DNA from: Frigoribacterium sp. PvP032 | Lineage (GTDB): Bacteria; Actinomycetota; Actinomycetes; Actinomycetales; Microbacteriaceae | Reading direction: 5' to 3' | NCBI RefSeq assembly: GCF_017833035.1 | Contig: NZ_JAFIBM010000001.1 | Coordinates: 2,501,762-2,565,761, forward strand | Length of the DNA: 64,000 bases | Shown here: positions 25,495-33,794 of the stretch, in pieces | Layout: every line of letters begins with the position of its first letter | Position numbering within the stretch: the first letter of the stretch is position 1 | Notes under the pieces: generated by a model | Told to the model about the DNA's origin: nothing | The model's input: only the letters and a program-made list of their open reading frames with translations | Databases searched by the model: none | Program-made: the position numbers and the translations under genes

Positions 25495-26901
25495 TCACCA
25501 GGCCGCGGCGTGCCCCGTGAAGCTCGCGACGACGGTCCCGGTCTCGACGTCGACCACCGTCGTGGTCGTCCCCTCCGGCACGGGGTCGATCGTGTAGCTG
25601 TAGTCGGTGGTGTCGTCCGCAGAGGCGGTCTCGACGGCCAGGTACTGCCCGTTCGGCGAGACGGAGAAGCCCTCGATCTGCGACGACTCGCCCGCGGGGC
25701 GGAACAGCACCCGCGCCTCCTCCTCGTCGTCCAGCACGATGAGGTTGGTGAAGCTGGCCCCGCCGTCGGCCGGCACGGCCACCTGCTGCACGTACTCGGT
25801 CGCGGCGACGGCGACGAGGTCGCCGCGGTAGGGCGTGCCGCCCTCGACGGCCGAGAAAGGGATCGGCGTCTGCTCGCCGGTCGCCAGGTCGACACGGAAC
25901 GCCTGGAGCGCCGTGGCCGCCACGATGCCGCGGCCGTCGAGCGAGACGCCCTGCAGGGCGACGAACGTGCCGAGGGGACGAGGAGGCGCGGTGCCGGCCA
26001 GGTCGTACAGGGCCACCTGCTCGTCGCCCGCCTGGGCGACGAGGCTCGCCTGGCCCGGGACGACCGCCCAGTCGAGCACGGACACGGGCTGGCCGGAGAG
26101 CGAGAGGACCGGGGCGACGGCGCGCTGGCCCTGCAGCGGCAGCGTGTAGAGCAGTTCCCGCTCGGAGCCCTGCGGCCGCCAGGAGAACGCGAGGGTGGTC
26201 GTGGCGGCGTCGGCGCCGAGCTTCGTGATCAGCCCCGTGCCCTCGGGCAGCGGGAGGGTCTCGGCGGCGACGCCGTCGTCCGACACCAGGCTCAGGGTCG
26301 ACTGCTCGCCGTCGTCGGTCACGACGGCGACGGCCGTGTCGAAGGCCTCGAAGGCCTGGATCCGGGGCGCCGACCAGATCGGGGTCCTGTCGCCGCCTCC
26401 GAGGAGGGGGGCCCGTTCGAGCACGTCGTCGGCGCCCTCGCCGCCGTGCACGACTCGCAAGGTCACGGCCGGGTCCGTGCTGAAGGTCGTGCTGAGGGTG
26501 GAGTCCTGGCGCTGGTACACGCTCGAGACGCCCTGCACCGTGACCGTGTAGTCGGTGCCGTAGCGCAGCCGGTCCGCGAACTCGACGGCGACCACGTCGC
26601 CCGAGGTCTGCACCCGGAAGTCGGCGGCCGGCGACACCGTCACCTGGCCGGGGTCGACGTGGGCGACGGGCTGGTTCGCGAACAGGCGCAGCTGCTGGCC
26701 GGACCGGTCCACGACCGCCGTCGTGTCGACCTGCACGTCGGTCAGCTTCGGGCCCTGCAGGTGCGTGAGCACGCCGAACACTGTGCAGACGAGCGCGAGC
26801 ACGACGACGAGCGCGACGAAGCGACGCCGCTGCCGGGCGTGCCTGTCCGCCTCGTCGAGATCGCCGTCGGCCGCCCAGAGATCAGTAGAGGTAGGGGTCA
26901 C
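25495..26901 (-). CDS. Membrane-anchored extracytoplasmic beta-propeller-like protein
   Basis: A 468-aa protein with one membrane helix at about residues 27-47 (RRRFVALVVVLALVCTVFGVL without cleavage site), then an Ig/fibronectin-like region (LRLFANQPVAHVDPGQVTV) and a series of short beta blades to the end, with patterns such as FSVSPNGQYLAVETAS that recall WD40/TolB repeats. Function is unknown. GTG 26901 lies inside the last codons of the preceding TIGR03943 gene, a 20-base overlap, so it belongs to the permease operon. Confidence 0.7.
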   Translation of the reverse strand: MTPTSTDLWAADGDLDEADRHARQRRRFVALVVVLALVCTVFGVLTHLQGPKLTDVQVDTTAVVDRSGQQLRLFANQPVAHVDPGQVTVSPAADFRVQTSGDVVAVEFADRLRYGTDYTVTVQGVSSVYQRQDSTLSTTFSTDPAVTLRVVHGGEGADDVLERAPLLGGGDRTPIWSAPRIQAFEAFDTAVAVVTDDGEQSTLSLVSDDGVAAETLPLPEGTGLITKLGADAATTTLAFSWRPQGSERELLYTLPLQGQRAVAPVLSLSGQPVSVLDWAVVPGQASLVAQAGDEQVALYDLAGTAPPRPLGTFVALQGVSLDGRGIVAATALQAFRVDLATGEQTPIPFSAVEGGTPYRGDLVAVAATEYVQQVAVPADGGASFTNLIVLDDEEEARVLFRPAGESSQIEGFSVSPNGQYLAVETASADDTTDYSYTIDPVPEGTTTTVVDVETGTVVASFTGHAAAW

Positions 26902-27790
26902 TCGGCTGGCCGACCTTCTCGAGCTCGTCGGGCACGAGGGCGATCGGGTCGCTCGACGTGCGGCTCGGGTTCGTCTGGAAGCCGCCGGACACGTCGAGCC
27001 ACTCGTCGGCCGACACCTGGCTCTGCCAGTCGACGAGGTGCACCGGCACCCCGACCGGCTGGGCGTCGACGGCGCAGCAGGTCACGACGAAGCGCGACAC
27101 GTAGAAGACGTCGGGGTCGTCGCCGGCCGGCACGACGAAGCCGACCACGTCGGCGGTCTTGCCCTCGAAGAACGACAGGTCGCTGGTCTGCCGCAGCAGG
27201 CCCGCCCAGTCGAGCACCGAGAACGCCGCGTAGGCGTCGGCGTCGGCCGACGCGGCGTCCTCGACACTGGTGCCGGCGAGGGAGGCGGTGGACGAGTTCA
27301 CGTCGCGCTGGCCGGCCGTCGCGCTCGTGAGCGTCGCAGGCGGGAGGACGACGAGCGACACGGCGACCGCAGTGGTGACGAGCGTGCCCGCGGCGACGGC
27401 GGCGGTCCGGGCTGCGGCACGACCCCGTCGACGCCGCCGCGGGCGCTCGGCGGGGGCACGGAGCTCGTCCTCGAGCGCGTGCGGGTGCCCGTCGTGGTCG
27501 TGCCCGTGGTCGTGCCCGTCGCCGTCGTCGCCCGCGTCGCGGGAGGACGGGGCGAGGACGAGGACCCCGAGCGACAGCACCATGCCGATCGCGATCATGA
27601 TCACGGTGAACACGACGTAGCGCGGGTGGATGTAGAGCACGAGCTGCCCCGTCGCCGACAGCCACAGGGTCGAGATGCCGACGACGAGGGTCAGGAGCAC
27701 GCCCTGCCAGCGATCGGCGAGGCGGGACACGGCGTCGAGCCGGAGCGGCGTGCGGGAAGCGCCGGGAGCACGGGAGGAGGGGTCAGGCAA
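26882..27790 (-). CDS. TIGR03943/DUF1980 putative permease subunit
   Basis: A 302-aa partner of the UPF0718 permease encoded just upstream. It has two N-terminal membrane helices (LLTLVVGISTLWLSATGQLVL and the next), a histidine-rich cytoplasmic loop HDHGHDHDGHPH, a third helix, and a soluble domain with the family motif VTCCAVDAQPVGVPV. His and Cys clusters suggest a metal or metal-bound cargo. Related pairs occur in zinc-starvation regulons in some bacteria, as I recall. The start appears to be TTG 27788-27790, overlapping the permease stop. Confidence 0.82.
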   Translation of the reverse strand: MPDPSSRAPGASRTPLRLDAVSRLADRWQGVLLTLVVGISTLWLSATGQLVLYIHPRYVVFTVIMIAIGMVLSLGVLVLAPSSRDAGDDGDGHDHGHDHDGHPHALEDELRAPAERPRRRRRGRAAARTAAVAAGTLVTTAVAVSLVVLPPATLTSATAGQRDVNSSTASLAGTSVEDAASADADAYAAFSVLDWAGLLRQTSDLSFFEGKTADVVGFVVPAGDDPDVFYVSRFVVTCCAVDAQPVGVPVHLVDWQSQVSADEWLDVSGGFQTNPSRTSSDPIALVPDELEKVGQPSDPYLY

Positions 27791-28838
27791 AGTAGTTCAC
27801 CACCAGTCCGATGGCGGCGCTGGTCAACGCCACCACGAGGGTCAGCTGCGCGAGGGTGCGCGGTCGGTACGTCGTGCGGAGCAGGGCGAGCATCTTGACG
27901 TCGATGATCGGCCCGAAGACGAGGAAAGCGGCGATGCCGCCGGGCATGAAGGTCGACGCGAACGGCAGCACGAAGAACGCGTCCACGTTCGAGCAGAGGG
28001 AGATGACGAACGCGAGCACCATCATCGCGAGCACGGACCAGACCGGGTTGCTGCCGAGCGTGACGAGCACCGAGCGCGGCACCGCGGTCTGGATGCCGCC
28101 CGCCACGGCGGCGCCGATGAACAGCGCGGGCATCATCGTCGACATCTCGCGACGGAACAGCTCGACGCTCTCGCGCAGCTTGGAGGCACCGCTGTGGCCG
28201 TGCTCCTGCGGCAACGCGCACTCGGCCGCGAACGACCGGGTGAGCAGGCTCTCGGGGTCGGGGTGGCGGCTGTAGAGCCAGCCGATCAGGTTCGCGATCA
28301 GGAACCCGCCCGCGAGCCGGGCGACGAGGATGCCGTCGCTCCAGCCGAACGCCTGGTGAGTCGTGATGATCGTGATCGGGTTGAGGATCGGGGCGGCCAG
28401 CAAGAAGGTCATCGACTCGGACACGGTGAAGCCCTTGAGCACGAGCCCCCTCGCCAGGGGCACGTTGCCGCACTCGCAGACCGGCAGGAACATGCCGAGG
28501 AACGAGATGACGGCACGGCGCAGCAGGGGCTGGCGGGGCAGCCACGAGGTGAAGAAGGCCTGCGGCAGCCACACCTGCACGATGATCGACAGCACGATGC
28601 CGAGCAGCACGAACGGCACCGACTCGACGATGACGCTGATCGTGAGGGTGACGAAGTCCTGCAGGGTGTCGGGCAGCAGCTGCGAGCCGAGCGCAGGGCT
28701 GGCGAGGCGCAGCACGAGGAGCACCACCGCGATGCCGATCCCGACCGCGAGCAGAGGCCCGCGCCTCGACCGTCGGGCCGGGGCGTGCTCGTGGGCGGCC
28801 CTGCGCAGGGCGTCGCGTTCCCGGAGGGGCGCGGTCAC
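27783..28838 (-). CDS. UPF0718/YraQ-type permease
   Basis: A 351-aa polytopic membrane protein with about eight helices. The family motif FLPVCECGNVPLARGL, with two Cys, sits in a membrane re-entrant position and is repeated in form by SLCSNVDAFFVLPF in the second half. Members work with TIGR03943 proteins, probably in transport of a metal or metallo-compound; the substrate is not established. GTG 28838 lies in the left copy of a 62-bp duplication and overlaps the stop of the mini-frame before it. Confidence 0.88.
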   Translation of the reverse strand: MTAPLRERDALRRAAHEHAPARRSRRGPLLAVGIGIAVVLLVLRLASPALGSQLLPDTLQDFVTLTISVIVESVPFVLLGIVLSIIVQVWLPQAFFTSWLPRQPLLRRAVISFLGMFLPVCECGNVPLARGLVLKGFTVSESMTFLLAAPILNPITIITTHQAFGWSDGILVARLAGGFLIANLIGWLYSRHPDPESLLTRSFAAECALPQEHGHSGASKLRESVELFRREMSTMMPALFIGAAVAGGIQTAVPRSVLVTLGSNPVWSVLAMMVLAFVISLCSNVDAFFVLPFASTFMPGGIAAFLVFGPIIDVKMLALLRTTYRPRTLAQLTLVVALTSAAIGLVVNYFA

Positions 28839-28922
28839 CGCTCGTCCCCGTCGTCGGCGGCTCGGCGGAGCACGTCGCGTTCGCGGAGGGGCGCGGTCAC
28901 CGCTCGTCCCCGTCGTCGGCGG
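28811..28922. repeat. 62-bp tandem duplication of a gene junction
   Basis: The 50 bases 28811-28860 and 28873-28922 differ at one position only. Each copy carries the stop of one gene overlapped by the GTG of the next, so the permease now has two copies of its start region. The repeat period is 62 bp. Confidence 0.9.
28835..28900 (-). CDS. 21-aa mini-frame created by the junction duplication
   Basis: GTG 28900 opens VTAPLRERDVLRRAADDGDE plus Arg and a stop. Its first half copies the permease N-terminus and its second half the C-terminus of the upstream protein. It keeps GTGA overlaps on both sides and so would be translated in passing between its neighbours. Confidence 0.5.
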   Translation of the reverse strand: MTAPLRERDVLRRAADDGDER

Positions 28923-29703
28923 CGGGGGGCGCGAAGCGCGACCAGTCGTCGGCGGCGGAGGTGCCCCGAGGAGGCGTCGGCCGGGTCGCGGGAGCAGGGT
29001 CGCGTTCCGGGTGCGCGACTCGGTCCGCGGCCGAGACGGGCGCCTCCTCGACCGCAGGGGTCTCGACCGTCGCGGTCGCGGCGGGTGCGGTCTCGGCCGG
29101 TGCGGTCTCGGCGGCATCGTCGAGAGACGGCGTGCCCGCGCGCGACCCGTGCCACGCGACCACCACGCCGACCAGCAGCAGGGCCGTGTCGACGACGCCG
29201 GCGGCGAAGGGGATGGTCGTGAGGTACAGCGCGAGGTTGACCCAGGTGCCCCCGCTCAGCGACGCCGCCACGCCGGGAACGATGCCGACCACGGCCAGGG
29301 CCACGGTGCCCGCGGCGCCGGCGACGACGCCGTGGCGCAGCACTCTGGGCAGCGGCAGGTCGGGATCGACGGGGCACACCACGAGCAGCACCACGAACGC
29401 GACCAGGTAGAACGGGAACGGATAGAGCACGAAGCTGCCGAGGAACTGCCCGACCGGCGTCGCCGTGAAGTCGCTCGGCCAGGGCGTCACCGAGTAGCCG
29501 AGCGCCGAGCCCACGAGCGCGGCGAGGCCCAGGGCGAAGCGCGCCACGAGGACGACGCCGAGGGCGGTGGCGGCGGCCAGGAGGCGGCGCCTGCCCTGGT
29601 CGGACCGCAGGCCGCGGACCTCGACGACGGCCCGGCGCAGGAACACCGCAGCCCGACGGGACGACCGGTCGGTCGCCGCGTCGGGCTGCGGTGTCGAAGT
29701 CAC
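28897..29703 (-). CDS. Polytopic membrane protein, unknown
   Basis: A 268-aa protein with about five membrane helices in residues 40-195 (for example LLAAATALGVVLVARFALGLA and FYLVAFVVLLVVC) and a long Ala/Pro/Glu-rich cytoplasmic tail. No family is recognised. It begins 19 bases past the rne stop and has its own leaderless promoter: TAGGGT at 29710-29715 is 6 bases before GTG 29703. It heads the permease operon and may be an accessory subunit. Confidence 0.7.
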   Translation of the reverse strand: MTSTPQPDAATDRSSRRAAVFLRRAVVEVRGLRSDQGRRRLLAAATALGVVLVARFALGLAALVGSALGYSVTPWPSDFTATPVGQFLGSFVLYPFPFYLVAFVVLLVVCPVDPDLPLPRVLRHGVVAGAAGTVALAVVGIVPGVAASLSGGTWVNLALYLTTIPFAAGVVDTALLLVGVVVAWHGSRAGTPSLDDAAETAPAETAPAATATVETPAVEEAPVSAADRVAHPERDPAPATRPTPPRGTSAADDWSRFAPPAADDGDER

Positions 29704-29721
29704 GCTGTCACCCTAGACGAG

Positions 29722-32649
29722 TCACAGTTCGTCGGAGCTGACCCCCACGCCCAGGATGAACGGCCCGCCCTCGCCCTGCTCGGACGAGTCGGCCGCCGCG
29801 GCCGGCGTCGTCGTGCCCGAGCTGGAGGCGCGGCGCGAGCGGCCACGGCCCTGTCCGGGCTGCTTCGGCTCGGGCAGCGCGCCGAGCACGCTGTCGAGGA
29901 TCTGCTCGGCGTCCTGCGTGCTCATCTTGCGGGGCTCGCGACGGGTCGCGGCCACCGGGATGTCGAGGATCGCGACGGACGCCTCGGGGGTGACCGTGGC
30001 GGTCGACGCCGCACGGCGGCTGCCGCGCTTCGCCGGGGCGGCCGGGGCCTCGGTCGCTGCGGGCGCCGCGGCCGCGGCTGCCGGCTGTGCCGCCACGGGA
30101 GCGACGTCGGCAACCGGTGCCTCGTCGACGGGCGCCGAGCTCGGCGCCTCGACCGACGGGGACGCCTCGCGGCTCGGCTGGTCGCCCTGCTCGGAGTCGC
30201 GCGACCGGGAGCCACGACGGCCCTTGCGGCCGCCACGGCTGCGGCGAGGCTCGTCGGACGAGTCGTCCTGGGCCTCGTCGGGCCGGCTGGACGACACCGA
30301 CGCCGCGGCGGCGTCGATGGCCGCCTCGACGGCGGCCGCCGCGGTGGCGGCGCTGTCGCTGTCGGCCGGCCGGTCGCCGTCCTCGGCGTGCGCGATCGTG
30401 GACGCCGCGATGCGCGAGAGCGCGTTCTTGACGTCGTCGGTGATGGCGTGGGTGCCGGTCGTCGGGTGTGCCGACGAGCCCGCCTGGCCGCCCTGGCCGT
30501 TCGAGCCGCGACCCTGACCGCCGGAGGCGCCGGTCGTGCCGCCCTGCTTGCCGGCCTGCGCTCCGCCCCGGCGACGCTGCTCCTGGCCCTTGCGGGGCTG
30601 CTGCTCCTGCACGCGTGCGGCGCTGCCTGCCTCGGCGAACGACTCGGCGAGGCCGAGCCCGAGCTTCTTGCGCGTCATCTGCACGAGTCCGAGCGAGGTG
30701 ACCTCGGCGACCTGGTGCTTGGTGCGGTCACGGCTGAGGCACTCGACCAGGCGACGGAGCACGAGGTCGCGGTTCGACTCGAGGACCATGTCGATGAAGT
30801 CGACGACGATGATGCCGCCGATGTCGCGGAGGCGCAGCTGACGGACGATCTCCTCTGCGGCCTCGAGGTTGTTCTTCGTGACCGTCTCCTCGAGGTTGCC
30901 CCCCGAGCCGACGAACTTGCCGGTGTTGACGTCGACGACCGTCATGGCCTCGGTGCGGTCGATGACCAGCGAGCCGCCGGACGGCAGCCAGACCTTTCGG
31001 TCGAGCGCCTTCTCGATCTGCTCGTTGAGGCGGTACTCGTCGAAGGCGTCACGGTCGCCCTCGTAGCGCTTGACACGGTCGAGCAGGTCGGGCGCGACGG
31101 CCGACAGGTACGACTGCAGGGTGTCGTAGGCGTCGTCGCCGTCGATGACCAGCTCGTGGAAGTCCTCGTTGAAGACGTCGCGGACGATCTTGATCAGCAG
31201 GTCGGGCTCCGAGTGCAGCTGCGCGGGGGCGTTGCCGACCTCGACCTTGCTGCTGATGTCGGCCCACTGGTTCGTCAGGCGCGTGATGTCGAGGGTGAGC
31301 TGCTCCTCCGTGGTGCCCTCGGCCGCGGTGCGGACGATGACTCCCGCGTTCTCGGGGAGCGCCTCCTTCAGGATCTTCTTGAGGCGCGCGCGCTCGGTGT
31401 CGGGCAGCTTGCGGCTGATGCCGTTCATCGAGCCGTTCGGCACGTAGACGAGGTAGCGGCCGGGCAGCGAGATCTGGCTCGTGAGGCGGGCGCCCTTGTG
31501 GCCCACCGGGTCCTTCGTGACCTGGACGAGCACACGGTCGCCGGGCTTCAGCGCGAGCTCGATGCGGCGCGGCTGGTTGCCGTTCGACAGCGAGTCCCAG
31601 TCGACCTCGCCCGAGTAGAGCACGGCGTTCCGGCCGCGTCCGATGTCGACGAACGCCGCCTCCATGCTGGGCAGGACGTTCTGCACGCGACCGAGGTAGA
31701 CGTTGCCGATCAGCGAGACGTTCTGCGCCTTGGCGACGTAGTGCTCGGCGAGCGTGCCGTCCTCCATGACGCCGATCTCGATGCGGTCGCCCGACGAGCG
31801 GACGATCATCTTGCGGTCGACGCTCTCGCGGCGGGCCAGGAACTCGGCCTCGGTGATGACCGTGCGGCGGCGGCCGGCGTCACGGCCGTCACGGCGACGC
31901 TGCTTCTTCGCCTCGAGACGGGTCGAGCCCTTGATGCGCTGCGGCTCGGTGATGAGCTCGACCTGGCGCTGCGGGCGCTCGCGACGATCGCCGCGGTCGC
32001 TGCCCTGACGCTGCTCGGAGTCGCGCTCCTCGCGGTCCTGCGAACGGCCGCGCTGACGACGGCGCGAGGTGCCGCGCTGAGGCTCGTCACGGTCGTCGTC
32101 GTCGCCGTCGTCGTCACGCTGGTCGCGGTCGTCGTCGTCGCGGTCGTCACGGTCGTCGCGGTCGTCCCACTCGTCGTCGTGGCGACGACGCCCCGGCCTG
32201 GCCGGCAGCGGGAGGATCTCGGGCGCGTGGAAGATCAGGCTCGTGGTGGTGAGCTGGGCCGGGATGGGGCCCGCCTCGGCGTCGACGGCGGCGTCCGCGT
32301 CGTCGACGGGGGCCTCGGCGCGCGGCGGCGCGACGGCCGCGATGTCGGCCTGGACGGCCTCGGTGTCGACCACGGCCTCCGTCTGCGCGGGCCTGGCGGT
32401 GTCGATCTCGGTGATGGCGCTGTCGGTGCTGGTGCTGTCGCTGCTGGTCGCGGCCTCGGCCCCGACCTCCTTCTCGCTGGTCACGGGTGAGGCCTCCTGG
32501 GCGTCGTCGTTCCGGTCGTGGGGGGCGGTGCCGAGCGCGCGGCGCGCGGTCGTCGCCGGTGCGGGCACCTGGCGCGACAGGAGCCCGGCGAACAGGCCCC
32601 TCTTCTTCTTCGGCTGACCGTCTCTGTCGTGTTCGTTCTTGTCCACCAC
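29722..32649 (-). CDS. rne: Ribonuclease E/G
   Basis: The main endoribonuclease of mRNA decay and rRNA/tRNA maturation, about 975 aa. A long charged N-terminal tail (Asp/Arg-rich around residue 160) precedes the S1 domain (GNVYLGRVQNVLPSMEAAFVD) and the catalytic DNase-like part with magnesium ligands in VVDVNTGKFVG and GGIIVVDFIDM. A disordered Ala/Gly/Ser-rich C-terminus is expected to bind partners. After VQMTRKKLGLGLAESF one expects the CxxC zinc link; here it reads AEAGSAARVQEQQP with no cysteine. I prefer GTG 32649, preceded by CGAGGA, over the upstream GTG at 32742. Confidence 0.93.
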   Translation of the reverse strand: MVDKNEHDRDGQPKKKRGLFAGLLSRQVPAPATTARRALGTAPHDRNDDAQEASPVTSEKEVGAEAATSSDSTSTDSAITEIDTARPAQTEAVVDTEAVQADIAAVAPPRAEAPVDDADAAVDAEAGPIPAQLTTTSLIFHAPEILPLPARPGRRRHDDEWDDRDDRDDRDDDDRDQRDDDGDDDDRDEPQRGTSRRRQRGRSQDREERDSEQRQGSDRGDRRERPQRQVELITEPQRIKGSTRLEAKKQRRRDGRDAGRRRTVITEAEFLARRESVDRKMIVRSSGDRIEIGVMEDGTLAEHYVAKAQNVSLIGNVYLGRVQNVLPSMEAAFVDIGRGRNAVLYSGEVDWDSLSNGNQPRRIELALKPGDRVLVQVTKDPVGHKGARLTSQISLPGRYLVYVPNGSMNGISRKLPDTERARLKKILKEALPENAGVIVRTAAEGTTEEQLTLDITRLTNQWADISSKVEVGNAPAQLHSEPDLLIKIVRDVFNEDFHELVIDGDDAYDTLQSYLSAVAPDLLDRVKRYEGDRDAFDEYRLNEQIEKALDRKVWLPSGGSLVIDRTEAMTVVDVNTGKFVGSGGNLEETVTKNNLEAAEEIVRQLRLRDIGGIIVVDFIDMVLESNRDLVLRRLVECLSRDRTKHQVAEVTSLGLVQMTRKKLGLGLAESFAEAGSAARVQEQQPRKGQEQRRRGGAQAGKQGGTTGASGGQGRGSNGQGGQAGSSAHPTTGTHAITDDVKNALSRIAASTIAHAEDGDRPADSDSAATAAAAVEAAIDAAAASVSSSRPDEAQDDSSDEPRRSRGGRKGRRGSRSRDSEQGDQPSREASPSVEAPSSAPVDEAPVADVAPVAAQPAAAAAAPAATEAPAAPAKRGSRRAASTATVTPEASVAILDIPVAATRREPRKMSTQDAEQILDSVLGALPEPKQPGQGRGRSRRASSSGTTTPAAAADSSEQGEGGPFILGVGVSSDEL

Positions 32650-33043
32650 TGCTGGTGTGCTCCTCGACCCGCCGTCGGCATCGCCGTCGCCGGGTGGTCT
32701 CGTGTCGTGGCCGGGAGGCGCCCTGCACCTGCCTGCGGCCACCGCGCCCTCTCACGGCGCGCATCGTCAGCGACGTCGCGTTCGGTCAGCCGGAGCCGGC
32801 GCCCGTCTCTGCGGGCGTCTCCCCGGATGTCGTTCGTCGACGTCAGGTTCTTCGTTGCTCTGTCCGGAACTGGCTGTCCGGCGGTGGGCGACTGCGCCCT
32901 GGCCCGGATCTAGCTGCCACCTGACGGTGTCCGCCCGCCGGGACGGCCACTCGTGGAGGCCGACCTGCAGACGGCCCCGCGGTGCAGCACGGCCCGGAAA
33001 GTCTTGATCCCGGGACCTTCGCCCCGCGACTGGCTCGATTATC
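32650..33043 (-). promoter_or_regulatory. Long 5' leader of rne
   Basis: A leftward -10 box GATAAT lies at 33038-33043, so the rne transcript would start near 33031 and carry a leader of about 380 bases. No gene is seen in these 430 bases. E. coli rne has a similarly long leader through which the enzyme controls its own mRNA; the same may hold here. The same ATTATC region may serve the divergent VKOR gene. Confidence 0.4.
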
Positions 33044-33079
33044 GCACGCCTCGCCTCGGACCACGCTCTGGACGGTGAG

Positions 33080-33724
33080 ATGATCGTCGTCGTGACCGAG
33101 CAGAGAGCGCCTCAGCGCACCCACCCGTCGACGGGTCGACCCGTCGTCGTCCCGGCCGTCCTCCTGGTGATCGCCGGGCTCGTCGGGCTGCTCGGGTCGT
33201 TCGCCCTCACGGTCGACAAGTTCCGGCTGCTGGAGAACCCGACGGCGTCACTCGGCTGCGACGTCAACCCGTTCGTCGGCTGCTCGCCCGTCATCAACAG
33301 CTGGCAGGCGTCGCTGTTCGGCTTCCCCAACCCGATCCTCGGCCTGGTCGGCTTCGCGGCTCCGGTCGCCGTCGGCCTCGGCCTGCTCGCCAGCGGCAGG
33401 TTCGCCCGGTGGTTCTGGATCGCCTTCACCACGGGCGTGTTCCTGGCCTGGGTCTTCATCACGTGGCTGTTCACCCAGACGGTGTTCGTCATCGGCGCCC
33501 TCTGCCCGTGGTGCATGCTCGTCTGGTCCGTCACCATCCCGCTCTTCTGGATCCTGCTGGTCTGGGGGCTCGCCCGCGGCGTGACCGTGCCGCACGGCCG
33601 CCTCCAGCGGGCCGCCGCGGCGTTCCTGCCGTTCTCGTGGGTCCTGCCCGTGCTGAACTACATCGTCGTCGCGACGGTGATCCTGGTCCAGTTCCCGCTC
33701 CTCCTGCCCACCCTGCTCGGCTAG
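33080..33724 (+). CDS. Vitamin K epoxide reductase-family membrane protein
   Basis: A 214-aa VKOR homologue that reoxidises the periplasmic thiol oxidase using a quinone, taking the place of DsbB in actinobacteria. The cysteine pair C60/C68 in GCDVNPFVGCSP lies in the first outer loop, and the CPWC redox motif (C142, C145) near the fourth helix; the usual Ser/Thr after the first pair is present. About five membrane helices. A start at GTG 33092 is possible, as GGTGAG lies right before ATG 33080. The DsbA-like partner follows 70 bases on. Confidence 0.93.
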   Translation: MIVVVTEQRAPQRTHPSTGRPVVVPAVLLVIAGLVGLLGSFALTVDKFRLLENPTASLGCDVNPFVGCSPVINSWQASLFGFPNPILGLVGFAAPVAVGLGLLASGRFARWFWIAFTTGVFLAWVFITWLFTQTVFVIGALCPWCMLVWSVTIPLFWILLVWGLARGVTVPHGRLQRAAAAFLPFSWVLPVLNYIVVATVILVQFPLLLPTLLG

Positions 33725-33794
33725 TCCGCTCAGCCTCCCCATGGGGAGGTGCGAGAGGGTCGACGAGGCCACGAACACCGACGAGCGAGGACTC

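Noticed and set aside
32650-32742. RNase E starting at the upstream GTG 32742.
   Set aside because: The 31 extra residues are Pro/Gly/Arg-rich with no similarity to the usual start, while VDKNEHD after GTG 32649 follows a CGAGGA site. Both remain possible.
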